DNA of 64,000 nt from an uncultured Lachnotalea sp. (lineage in GTDB: Bacteria > Bacillota > Clostridia > Lachnospirales > Lachnospiraceae): positions 1-64,000 of the forward strand of contig CAMSZT010000009.1 in NCBI GenBank assembly GCA_947066815.1, in the 5' to 3' direction. A program made the position numbers and the translations under genes. Under the pieces are notes generated by a model. It saw nothing but the letters and a program-made list of their open reading frames with translations, had not been told where the DNA came from and ran no database searches. This document shows positions 8,094-15,080 of this stretch, piece after piece; the stretch's first letter is position 1; each line of letters begins with the position of its first letter.

Positions 8094-8960
8094 ATGCAGG
8101 TTCAGTGGTATCCGGGACATATGACAAAGGCGAAACGGGCCATGAAAGAGGATATAAAGCTCATCGATCTGGTGATCGAGATCCTGGATGCCAGGGCGCC
8201 TCTCTCCAGCAGAAACCCGGATATCGACGAGCTTGGCCGGGGAAAGGCCAGGCTGATCCTGCTTGGCAAGGCCGATTTGGCCGACGAGTCTGCCAACCGG
8301 GCCTGGGAGCAGTTTTTTGAGGAGCAGGGGCTGATCCTGGTGCGGCTGGATCTGAGAAAGCGGGCAGATATGAAGCCGATCCAGGCAGCCGTGAAAAAGG
8401 CCTGCCGTGAAAAAATAGAGAGGGATCAAAAAAGAGGCATCCGGAACCGTCCGGTGCGGGCCATGGTGGTCGGGATCCCCAACGTGGGCAAATCCACCTT
8501 TATCAATTCCTACGCGGGACGGGCCTGCGCGAAGACCGGGAACCGGCCGGGCATCACCAGGGGGAACCAGTGGATCCGCCTGAGCAAAGAGGTGGAGCTT
8601 CTGGATACGCCGGGGATCCTGTGGCCCAAATTTGAGGATGAGCAGGTGGGGATCCGTCTGGCGCTTTTGGGTTCGGTGAAGGATGAGATCCTGGGGATGG
8701 AGGAGCTCTCCTGTAAGCTTCTCGGCCTTTTGCGGAACCGTTATCCGGAGGCGCTCATAGATCGCTACGGGCTTTCTGAGGCGGATCTTGGGGAAGAGCC
8801 CCTGCATATGCTCATGGAGATCGCAAGAGTGAGAAACTGCCTGTCAAAGGGAAACAGGCCGGACAGTGAAAAAGCGGCCCGGCTGCTGATCGATGATTTC
8901 AGAAGCGGAAGACTCGGGGCCGTTACCCTGGAGCTTCCCGGCGAGGAGCAGGGAAAATGA
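8094..8960 (+). CDS. rbgA: Ribosome biogenesis GTPase RbgA (YlqF)
   Basis: A 288-residue circularly permuted GTPase needed for late 50S assembly (entry of L16 and others). The permuted order is visible: the G4-like motif LLGKADLAD (residues ~59-67) comes before the P-loop GIPNVGKSTFIN (about 126-137), then DTPGILWPK (G3). The N terminus MQVQWYPGHMTKAKR is the family signature. The C-terminal helical domain is complete. The gene overlaps the second lepB by four bases (ATGA), which implies translational coupling. Confidence 0.97.
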   Translation: MQVQWYPGHMTKAKRAMKEDIKLIDLVIEILDARAPLSSRNPDIDELGRGKARLILLGKADLADESANRAWEQFFEEQGLILVRLDLRKRADMKPIQAAVKKACREKIERDQKRGIRNRPVRAMVVGIPNVGKSTFINSYAGRACAKTGNRPGITRGNQWIRLSKEVELLDTPGILWPKFEDEQVGIRLALLGSVKDEILGMEELSCKLLGLLRNRYPEALIDRYGLSEADLGEEPLHMLMEIARVRNCLSKGNRPDSEKAARLLIDDFRSGRLGAVTLELPGEEQGK

Positions 8961-9628
8961 GATTCGAAAAAGAGACAGAAGAACAGTATGAGGAGTTCAC
9001 GGAGCCGGCAGGAGCGCCGTCTGAGTCGGAGCCGGAAAAGGCCCTCCGGATGGAGGAGGAGCCGGTGGAGTCCGGCCCGCCGGAACCGGAGGAGCGGAAC
9101 ATCCTCCGGGAAGTTTTGAGTTTTCTGGTCTATGCGGCGGTCATTTTTGGCTGTACTTTTTTTATCATCATGTTCGTGGCGCAGCGCACCAGCGTGTCCG
9201 GTCATTCCATGGACGACAACCTGCAGGACGGAGATCAGCTGATCCTGGAAAAGGTCAGCTATCGGTTCCGGGATCCGGAGAGGTTTGATATCGTGGTGTT
9301 CCGGTTTGCACACGAAAAAAATATCTTCTATATTAAAAGGATCGTCGGGCTTCCCGGTGAGACAGTCCAGATCATCGGGGACGATATTTACATCGACGGG
9401 GAGATCCTGGAGGAGGATTACGGGCTGGAGCCCATCCTGGACCCGAAGCTGGCGGCGGAGCCGGTTACCCTCGGCGAGGGGGAATATTTTGTGCTGGGGG
9501 ACAATCGGAACCACAGCTCCGACAGCAGGGACCCTTCCGTGGGAAAGGTGAAGCGGAGCCAGATCGTGGGCCGCGCATGGCTTAGGATCTGGCCTCTTGA
9601 CAGGCTTGGCTTTGTCAGCCACAGATGA
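8957..9628 (+). CDS. lepB: Signal peptidase I (second copy, acidic N-terminal extension)
   Basis: A 223-residue type I signal peptidase. The first ~50 residues are Glu/Pro-rich and predicted cytosolic, unlike the copy at 7470. One transmembrane helix follows (about 56-77). SGHSMDDNL holds the catalytic Ser, FYIKRIVGLPGE the catalytic Lys, and GDNRNHSSDSRD is canonical. It starts inside the rbgA stop codon. Two divergent lepB genes so close together suggest different substrate sets or expression, but this cannot be told from sequence alone. Confidence 0.94.
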   Translation: MRFEKETEEQYEEFTEPAGAPSESEPEKALRMEEEPVESGPPEPEERNILREVLSFLVYAAVIFGCTFFIIMFVAQRTSVSGHSMDDNLQDGDQLILEKVSYRFRDPERFDIVVFRFAHEKNIFYIKRIVGLPGETVQIIGDDIYIDGEILEEDYGLEPILDPKLAAEPVTLGEGEYFVLGDNRNHSSDSRDPSVGKVKRSQIVGRAWLRIWPLDRLGFVSHR

Positions 9629-9640
9629 CTGGAGGATGCG

Positions 9641-10414
9641 ATGACCGTACAGGAGATAAGAGCACAGCTTACACAGGCAGGCAATGCGGAGTTACCCGCA
9701 TTGCTTGACTTATATAGGACAGACAGACGGGCCGGCGTCAGGAGGCTGGTGCTTGAGGCGGAGAACCGTCGGAAGGCACTGGAGGCAGAGTACGCCCGCC
9801 TGGAGGCCATGACGGCCTATGAGAAAGAGTATGAGGCTTTTGGAGTGATCTGCGGGATCGACGAGGCGGGGAGGGGGCCTTTGGCCGGGCCGGTGGCGGC
9901 GGCGGCAGTGATCCTGCCAAAGGACAGCCGGATCTTTTTCCTCAATGATTCCAAGAAGCTTTCCGAGAAAAAGCGGGAGGAGCTTTACGGGGAGATCCTG
10001 GAGCAGGCCGTCGGTGTGGGCGTGGGCCTGGTGGGTCCGGGGCGGATCGACGAGATCAATATCCTTCAGGCCACCTACGAGGCCATGCGGGAGGCTGTCG
10101 GGAAGCTTTCTGTCCGCCCGGATGTGTGTTTAAACGATGCGGTCACTATTCCGGGACTTCCCTCCCGGATCCGCCAGATCCCCATCATCAAAGGGGATGC
10201 AAAAAGCCTTTCCATCGCGGCGGCCAGCATTGTCGCCAAGGTGACCAGGGACCGGCTGATGCGGGAATATGACCGGCTTTATCCGGAATACGGGTTTGCC
10301 GTCCACAAAGGCTACGGCACCCGGGCGCACATGGAGGCCATCCGCCGTTTCGGGATGACCCCCATCCACAGAAGGAGCTTTTTAAAAAATATCGGAGAGG
10401 GAGGATGTATTTGA
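9641..10414 (+). CDS. rnhB: Ribonuclease HII
   Basis: A 257-residue type 2 RNase H that cuts RNA in RNA-DNA hybrids, including single misincorporated ribonucleotides. The DEDD centre is visible: GIDEAGRGPLAGPV (about residues 72-85), LNDAVTIPG, and DAKSLSIAAASIVAKVTRD. The ~65-residue N-terminal helical extension is as in B. subtilis RnhB. It starts 12 bases after lepB and overlaps yraN by ten bases, so the run is one operon. Confidence 0.97.
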   Translation: MTVQEIRAQLTQAGNAELPALLDLYRTDRRAGVRRLVLEAENRRKALEAEYARLEAMTAYEKEYEAFGVICGIDEAGRGPLAGPVAAAAVILPKDSRIFFLNDSKKLSEKKREELYGEILEQAVGVGVGLVGPGRIDEINILQATYEAMREAVGKLSVRPDVCLNDAVTIPGLPSRIRQIPIIKGDAKSLSIAAASIVAKVTRDRLMREYDRLYPEYGFAVHKGYGTRAHMEAIRRFGMTPIHRRSFLKNIGEGGCI

Positions 10415-10761
10415 ACCGGCGTGAGACAGGGGTCAGGTACGAGGAGGTGGCGGCGCGGGCCTTATATGCCCGCGGCTATCGGATTCTGGAGCGGAATTTC
10501 CGCTGCCGTTTTGGGGAGATCGACATCGTCGCCAGACATAAGGGCGTCCTCGTATTTGTGGAGGTCAAATACAGAAGAGATTTGAGGAGCGGCTTCCCGG
10601 AGGAAGCGGTAGACAGGAGAAAACAGGAGGCGATCCGGAGGACGGCGGAGGTCTATATGCACCGGCACGGCTACGACTGGTGGGCCGGCTGCCGGTTCGA
10701 CGTGGTGGCCATCGCGGGAGAGGACATACGGGTGATCGAGGATGCCTTCTGGACAGAGTAA
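10405..10761 (+). CDS. YraN/UPF0102 nuclease-fold protein
   Basis: A 118-residue protein with the PD-(D/E)XK-like pattern of UPF0102: GYRILERNFRCRFGEIDIVA then VFVEVKYR (about residues 50-57), which supplies the E-x-K pair. The family is near-universal and linked to DNA processing or replication, but its role is not firmly known. Its ATG lies within the last codons of rnhB. It is the last gene of the cluster; the 118-base gap to pgeF shows no clear terminator. Confidence 0.9.
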   Translation: MYLNRRETGVRYEEVAARALYARGYRILERNFRCRFGEIDIVARHKGVLVFVEVKYRRDLRSGFPEEAVDRRKQEAIRRTAEVYMHRHGYDWWAGCRFDVVAIAGEDIRVIEDAFWTE

Positions 10762-10879
10762 GGTCCACGGAACTGGAGCAGAGAACGAACCTAATTGTGC
10801 AATTTGACGACAGCTAACTTTGGTGGCGGCTTTTGGCACCCGGATCCTGACGGTGTCTGCGGGAAAGGAGAGACGGTAG

Positions 10880-11734
10880 ATGGAACTGATATGGAAGCGG
10901 AAGGGGCAGGAGGCGGGAGGCCTGGTCTGCCGGGAAAAGAACGGGGTCCCTTTCTTAAGCTTTCCCCTTCTGGAAGCCTGCGGGGGCCTGGTGAGGCATG
11001 GGTTTTCCACCAGGCTGGGAGGAGTCAGCGAGGGGGAGCTTTCCTCCATGAACCTGGGCTTTAGCCGCGGGGACGAGAGGGAGCGGGTGCTTGCCAATTA
11101 CCGGAGGATGGCGGAGGCCCTGGGGCTCCCCGCGGAGCGGATGGTACTGTCGCAGCAGTCCCACACCACCCATGTGCGGGAGGTCACGGAGGAGGACGCG
11201 GGATGCGGCATCTGGAAGCCTTCGAAATACACAGACGTGGACGGTCTGATCACCAATGTGAGGGGGCTTCCCCTGGTCACCCTGTATGCGGACTGTGTCC
11301 CTTTGTATTTTGTGGATCCCGTCCACAGGGCCGTCGGCCTTTCCCACTCCGGATGGCGGGGAACGGTGGGGCGGATGGGGGCCGTGACCCTGAGGGCCAT
11401 GGGGGAGGCTTACGGCACCAGGCCGGAGGAGACCCTTGCCTGCATCGGGCCCAGCATCTGCAGGGACTGCTATGAGGTGGGGCCGGATGTGGCGGAGGAA
11501 TTCCGGGCGGCCTTCGAAGGGGCCTCCGGGATCCTTCTGGAGGGAAGGAGGTCCGGGAAGTTTCAGCTGGACCTCTGGGAGGCCAACCGGCGGATCCTTT
11601 TGGAGGCGGGGGTGAAAGAGGATCATATGGCCGTGACCGACATCTGCACCTGCTGCAATCCAGAGCTCTTGTTTTCCCACCGGGCCTCGGGGGGAAGGCG
11701 GGGAAACCTGGCGGCCTTTCTCTGCCTTGGCTGA
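10880..11734 (+). CDS. pgeF: PgeF/YfiH-type multicopper-like hydrolase (peptidoglycan editing factor)
   Basis: A 284-residue member of the YfiH/DUF152 family, older name 'polyphenol oxidase/laccase'. Family knowledge: E. coli PgeF corrects peptidoglycan stem mistakes, and some homologues act on purine nucleosides. The metal ligands are seen in QQSHTTHV, YADCVPLYFVD, GLSHSGWRGTVG and CIGPSICRDCYEVG, with a C-terminal DICTCCNPELLFSHR. An RBS (GAAAGGAGAG) precedes the ATG. It is co-directional with trpS, which has its own promoter. Confidence 0.92.
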   Translation: MELIWKRKGQEAGGLVCREKNGVPFLSFPLLEACGGLVRHGFSTRLGGVSEGELSSMNLGFSRGDERERVLANYRRMAEALGLPAERMVLSQQSHTTHVREVTEEDAGCGIWKPSKYTDVDGLITNVRGLPLVTLYADCVPLYFVDPVHRAVGLSHSGWRGTVGRMGAVTLRAMGEAYGTRPEETLACIGPSICRDCYEVGPDVAEEFRAAFEGASGILLEGRRSGKFQLDLWEANRRILLEAGVKEDHMAVTDICTCCNPELLFSHRASGGRRGNLAAFLCLG

Positions 11735-11808
11735 GAGAAAACAGAGCGGCGGGCAGGGGCGGAGAGCCGGTGACGCCTTCTGGCGTCCTGGCGGAGAGAA
11801 AGCTCCGG

Positions 11809-11837
11809 TTGACAGCGGGAGGGCGGACGCTTATACT
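11809..11837 (+). promoter_or_regulatory. Consensus sigma-A promoter of trpS
   Basis: TTGACA (11809-11814), 17 bases, TATACT (11832-11837), lying 36 bases before the trpS ATG. It shows that trpS starts a new transcript and excludes the long upstream in-frame extension as coding. No T-box fits in the short leader. Confidence 0.85.
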
Positions 11838-11873
11838 GGTAAGGGACGAAATGACGATAGAAGGAGAAACGAC

Positions 11874-12878
11874 ATGTTAGACGGAAAAAAGACACTGTTC
11901 AGCGGCATGCAGGCGACGGGAAACCTGACACTGGGAAATTATCTGGGAGCCCTCAGGAACTGGGTGGCCATCAGCGACGAATATAACTGCTTTTACAGTG
12001 TGGTGGATATGCACTCGATCACGGTGCGCCAGGATCCGGCGACCCTGCGGAAGCGGGCCAGGACGCTCCTCACCCTCTATATCGCGGCGGGACTCGACCC
12101 GGAGAAGAACTGCATTTATTACCAGTCCCACGTGTCGGCCCACGCAGAGCTGGCGTGGATCCTAAACTGCTTTACCTATATGGGGGAGCTGAACCGGATG
12201 ACCCAGTTCAAGGACAAGGCGGCGAAGCATGCCGACAACATCAATGCGGGGCTTTTCACATATCCGGTGCTGATGGCGGCGGACATCCTTCTCTACCAGG
12301 CGGACGTGGTCCCGGTGGGCATCGACCAGATGCAGCATCTGGAGATCACCAGGGACATTGCCCAGCGGTTTAATGCGGTATACGGGGAGGTCTTTACCAT
12401 CCCGGAGGTGTATCTGGGAAAGGTGGGGGCCAAGATCATGAGCCTGCAGGATCCCACAAAGAAGATGTCCAAGTCGGACGAGAATCCCAACGGGAGCATT
12501 TATCTGATGGATGACAAGGATACCATCATGAGAAAATGCAGGCGTGCCGTTACGGACTCTGCGGGAGTGATCCGCTACAGTGAGGAGCAGCCGGGGCTTA
12601 AGAATCTCATCGATATCTACCGGGCCTGCACGGGAAAGACGGCGGACGAGGTGGTGAAGGAGTTTGACGGAAAAGGTTACGGCGACTTTAAGACGGCTGT
12701 GGGCGAGGCCGTATCGGCCATCCTGGTGTCTCTTCAGGAGGAGCAGGCGCGTCTGATGGCAGATAAGGCATATCTGGATGGGATCATCAAGGAAAATGCG
12801 GAAAAAGCAGGCTATTATGCCAATAAGACTCTGCGGAAGGTGCAGAAAAAAGTCGGATTCCCGGAGCGGGTGAGATAA
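11874..12878 (+). CDS. trpS: Tryptophanyl-tRNA synthetase
   Basis: A 334-residue class I aminoacyl-tRNA synthetase. The HIGH-type motif reads TGNLTLGNYLGAL (about residues 14-26), and the KMSKS motif is exact (about residues 198-202, KKMSKSDENP). VPVGIDQMQHLE is conserved. The ATG at 11874 is chosen over an in-frame start at 11727 because AAGGAG lies just before it and because the promoter sits between the two. Length matches the bacterial family. Confidence 0.97.
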   Translation: MLDGKKTLFSGMQATGNLTLGNYLGALRNWVAISDEYNCFYSVVDMHSITVRQDPATLRKRARTLLTLYIAAGLDPEKNCIYYQSHVSAHAELAWILNCFTYMGELNRMTQFKDKAAKHADNINAGLFTYPVLMAADILLYQADVVPVGIDQMQHLEITRDIAQRFNAVYGEVFTIPEVYLGKVGAKIMSLQDPTKKMSKSDENPNGSIYLMDDKDTIMRKCRRAVTDSAGVIRYSEEQPGLKNLIDIYRACTGKTADEVVKEFDGKGYGDFKTAVGEAVSAILVSLQEEQARLMADKAYLDGIIKENAEKAGYYANKTLRKVQKKVGFPERVR

Positions 12879-12909
12879 AACAAAAAACAGAAGGGACGGG
12901 AAATGGAAG

Positions 12910-13794
12910 ATGAAGCTTGTCACATATGCACAGGGAGGGATCCGGGAGGCGGGGGTGCTGTCCGCGGACGGGAGGAAGGTATTTCCGGCAAAGGCGCTTG
13001 GCTATGCCTGTGAGGACATGAACGGATGGATCGGCCTTCTGGCAAAGGAGGGGCTTTCCGGACTCCGCCAGAAGGTGGAGGCAGGCTGCGGGAAGGCGTA
13101 TCCCATAGAGCAGGTGACACTTCTGGCGCCCATCCCGGAACCGAAGCAGGACATGATCTGCCTCGGCATCAATTATATGGCCCATGCGGAAGAATCGGCC
13201 CGCTACAAGGAAGAGGCCTTTGGCGGGGAGCGGCCCTACGCGGTCTATTTTTCCAAGCGGGTCGGGGAGGCCGTGGGGCCGGGCGGAGAGATCGACGGCC
13301 ATTTCGATATGGTGGAGCGGCTGGATTATGAGGCGGAGCTGGCGGTGGTGATCGGGAGAGATGCCCAAAATGTGCCGGAGGAGAGGGCGGCGGAACATAT
13401 CCTCGGATATACGATCGTCAATGACGTCAGTGCGAGGCTGCTCCAGACCCGCCACAAGCAGTGGTATTTCGGAAAAAGCCTGGACGGCTTCACTCCCATG
13501 GGCCCCTGGATCGTGACGGCAGACGAGATCTCCTTCCCGCCCAGGCTGTCCATCCGGTCGAGGGTCAACGGGGAACTGCGGCAGGACAGCAATACGGAGC
13601 TTCTGATCTTCGGTATCGCCCATGTGATCCGGGAGCTTTCCCGGGGGATGACCCTGAAGGCCGGGACGATCATTGCCACCGGGACGCCTGCGGGTGTAGG
13701 GATGGGATTTACGCCGCCGCGGTTCTTAAAGAGCGGCGACACGGTGGAATGCAGTATTGAGGGGATCGGTACCCTGAAAAATACGGTCAGATAG
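12910..13794 (+). CDS. Fumarylacetoacetate hydrolase family protein
   Basis: A 294-residue FAH-fold protein. The N-terminal ~70 residues form the small domain. The catalytic core has LGINYMAHAEE, the metal ligands in YEAELAVVIG (the E-x-E pattern) and GYTIVNDVSAR, plus GPWIVTADE and ATGTPAGVGMGF. These enzymes cleave or decarboxylate 3-acylpyruvates, oxaloacetate or 2-hydroxyhepta-2,4-dienedioate. The substrate cannot be set from sequence; no aromatic-degradation genes are nearby. It follows trpS by 31 bases and may be co-transcribed. Confidence 0.9.
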   Translation: MKLVTYAQGGIREAGVLSADGRKVFPAKALGYACEDMNGWIGLLAKEGLSGLRQKVEAGCGKAYPIEQVTLLAPIPEPKQDMICLGINYMAHAEESARYKEEAFGGERPYAVYFSKRVGEAVGPGGEIDGHFDMVERLDYEAELAVVIGRDAQNVPEERAAEHILGYTIVNDVSARLLQTRHKQWYFGKSLDGFTPMGPWIVTADEISFPPRLSIRSRVNGELRQDSNTELLIFGIAHVIRELSRGMTLKAGTIIATGTPAGVGMGFTPPRFLKSGDTVECSIEGIGTLKNTVR

Positions 13795-13896
13795 AAAAAC
13801 AGAGCGAAAACAGACAGAGAAGGCCGGCGGAAAGCAGGCAGGAAAAGCCGGGGACGGCAGCGGAAAACAAGCAGAGGACGAAAACGGCGGGGAATC

Positions 13897-14379
13897 ATGG
13901 AAGCACTGGAATTTCGGGAAAACTATATTGACGTAGATACCTATCTGAAGCTCAGGGCTTCTGTCGGCTGGAAAAAGCTGACGAGAAAACAGGCCCGGGC
14001 CGCTCTGGACGGGAGCCTCTATACGGTGGGACTTTACGTTGCGGGGCAGCCGGTGGGCATGGGCCGGCTGGTGGGCGACGGGGCGGTGATCTGCTATATC
14101 CAGGATCTGATCGTCCATCCCAATGCCCAGGGCATGGGGGTCGGCCATATGCTGATGAAGCGCCTCATCGCCTGTGCAAGATCCCTGACGGAGGACGGCA
14201 CGGAGATGATGCTGGACCTGATGTGCGCCAAAGGCCGGGAGGAATTTTACAAAGAACACGGATTTCTCGCAAGGCCCACGGAAGATTTGGGGCCGGGCAT
14301 GATCCGGTATCTGGATAAAAGAAACGCCGGAAGCGGATCGAAAGAAGAGACAGCGGCTGTCGGAGGAGGATCCCTCTGA
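13897..14379 (+). CDS. GNAT-family N-acetyltransferase
   Basis: A 160-residue acetyl-CoA-dependent acyltransferase. The AcCoA loop is seen in DLIVHPNAQGMGVGHMLMKRLI (part: GMGVGHM, the Q/R-x-x-G-x-G/A motif, residues ~85-95). A YKEHGFLARPTEDLGPGM tail is typical of the YdfB/small GNAT group. The substrate is unknown. A 100-base purine-rich gap separates it from the FAH gene. The terminator at 14455 follows. Confidence 0.88.
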   Translation: MEALEFRENYIDVDTYLKLRASVGWKKLTRKQARAALDGSLYTVGLYVAGQPVGMGRLVGDGAVICYIQDLIVHPNAQGMGVGHMLMKRLIACARSLTEDGTEMMLDLMCAKGREEFYKEHGFLARPTEDLGPGMIRYLDKRNAGSGSKEETAAVGGGSL

Positions 14380-14454
14380 CAGCCGGCCTGTCGCGGGTAC
14401 CGGGGAGGAGGGCTTTCCCGGTACGGTTCCTGAAAAGAAAAAGAGGTGTATTCC

Positions 14455-14498
14455 GGCGGAGCGGATCCCAGGGTTATTTCCCTGCCTCCGCCTTTTTT
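14455..14498 (+). terminator. Terminator for the trpS-GNAT unit, overlapping the convergent gene
   Basis: GGCGGAG (14455-14461) pairs with CTCCGCC (14486-14492), with an inner CAGGG/CCCTG stem, then TTTTTT. The right arm and T tract lie inside the last codons of the convergent gene at 14474. Confidence 0.8.
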
Positions 14499-14917
14499 AA
14501 TGCATTTCCGATGGCCTCCGTCAGGGCCATGGAGGTATATTGGGTGCTTTCGTCGTAGGAAAGGCCGGAGACCCCCTGGTTTTCTACGACCTGGGTGGCC
14601 AGGTTTTCCATGGAGGGCGCCATCAGGGGATACATGGCGGCGACGTCTTCCGAAAGGTTTACGAACCGGACGGATTTTATGTACTCGGAATCGACCACCA
14701 CCTCCACGTCGATGGCCTGGTTATTTAAGGAAAGGGCCGAGGTGTAAACGCCTGGGGTGTATCTGCCGGCAGGATCTGCGTTTACCTTCGTAGTCTTGTT
14801 TTTTGGTGCGAACATAAAGACCAGAAGGATGATGAGCAGAATGCCCATGGCGACAAAGATCCCGGTGTAGATCAGCTCCTTCATGCGGAGTACAACGATT
14901 TTGGTTTTGGAACTCAT
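14474..14917 (-). CDS. FMN-bind-like membrane-anchored protein
   Basis: A 147-residue protein with one N-terminal transmembrane helix (about residues 14-38) and an external domain. The domain begins GRYTPGVYTSALSLNNQAIDVEV, has an IKSVRFVNLSED strand and ends YTSMALTEAIGNALKKA. This follows the FMN_bind pattern (G-x-Y...V-x-V...I..V.....T-S-x-A..A...A). The usual S/D-G-A-T flavinylation motif is replaced by YDESTQYTS, so covalent FMN attachment is doubtful. The RBS GGAGAAGG lies just before the ATG. It stands alone, divergent from ftsK. Confidence 0.65.
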   Translation of the reverse strand: MSSKTKIVVLRMKELIYTGIFVAMGILLIILLVFMFAPKNKTTKVNADPAGRYTPGVYTSALSLNNQAIDVEVVVDSEYIKSVRFVNLSEDVAAMYPLMAPSMENLATQVVENQGVSGLSYDESTQYTSMALTEAIGNALKKAEAGK

Positions 14918-14981
14918 AGACCTTCTCCAATGCTCTTTGTACAGGATATGAGGGAGGGGGCGCGAGTATGCGAAGATTCAC

Positions 14982-15010
14982 TTGTTTCCTTTCCCTCAAA
15001 ATGGTATACT
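14982..15010 (+). promoter_or_regulatory. Promoter of ftsK
   Basis: TTGTTT (14982-14987), 17 bases, TATACT (15005-15010). It lies 70 bases before the GTG start and rules out the longer in-frame N-terminal extension. Confidence 0.65.
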
Positions 15011-15080
15011 AAACCTTGTATGCCCCGCCGGAGGCTGCCGGCGGGACGTGGAGGGATCGAAAAGATCGGAGGAATGGAAC

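Noticed and set aside
11735-11873. Possible T-box leader before trpS
   Set aside because: The promoter at 11809 leaves only ~30 bases of leader, too short for a T-box, and no T-box sequence is seen.
14353-14386. Inverted repeat CGGCTGTC/GACAGCCG at the end of the GNAT gene as terminator
   Set aside because: It has no T tract on the plus strand; the hairpin at 14455 with six Ts is the better terminator, though this one may help the minus-strand gene.
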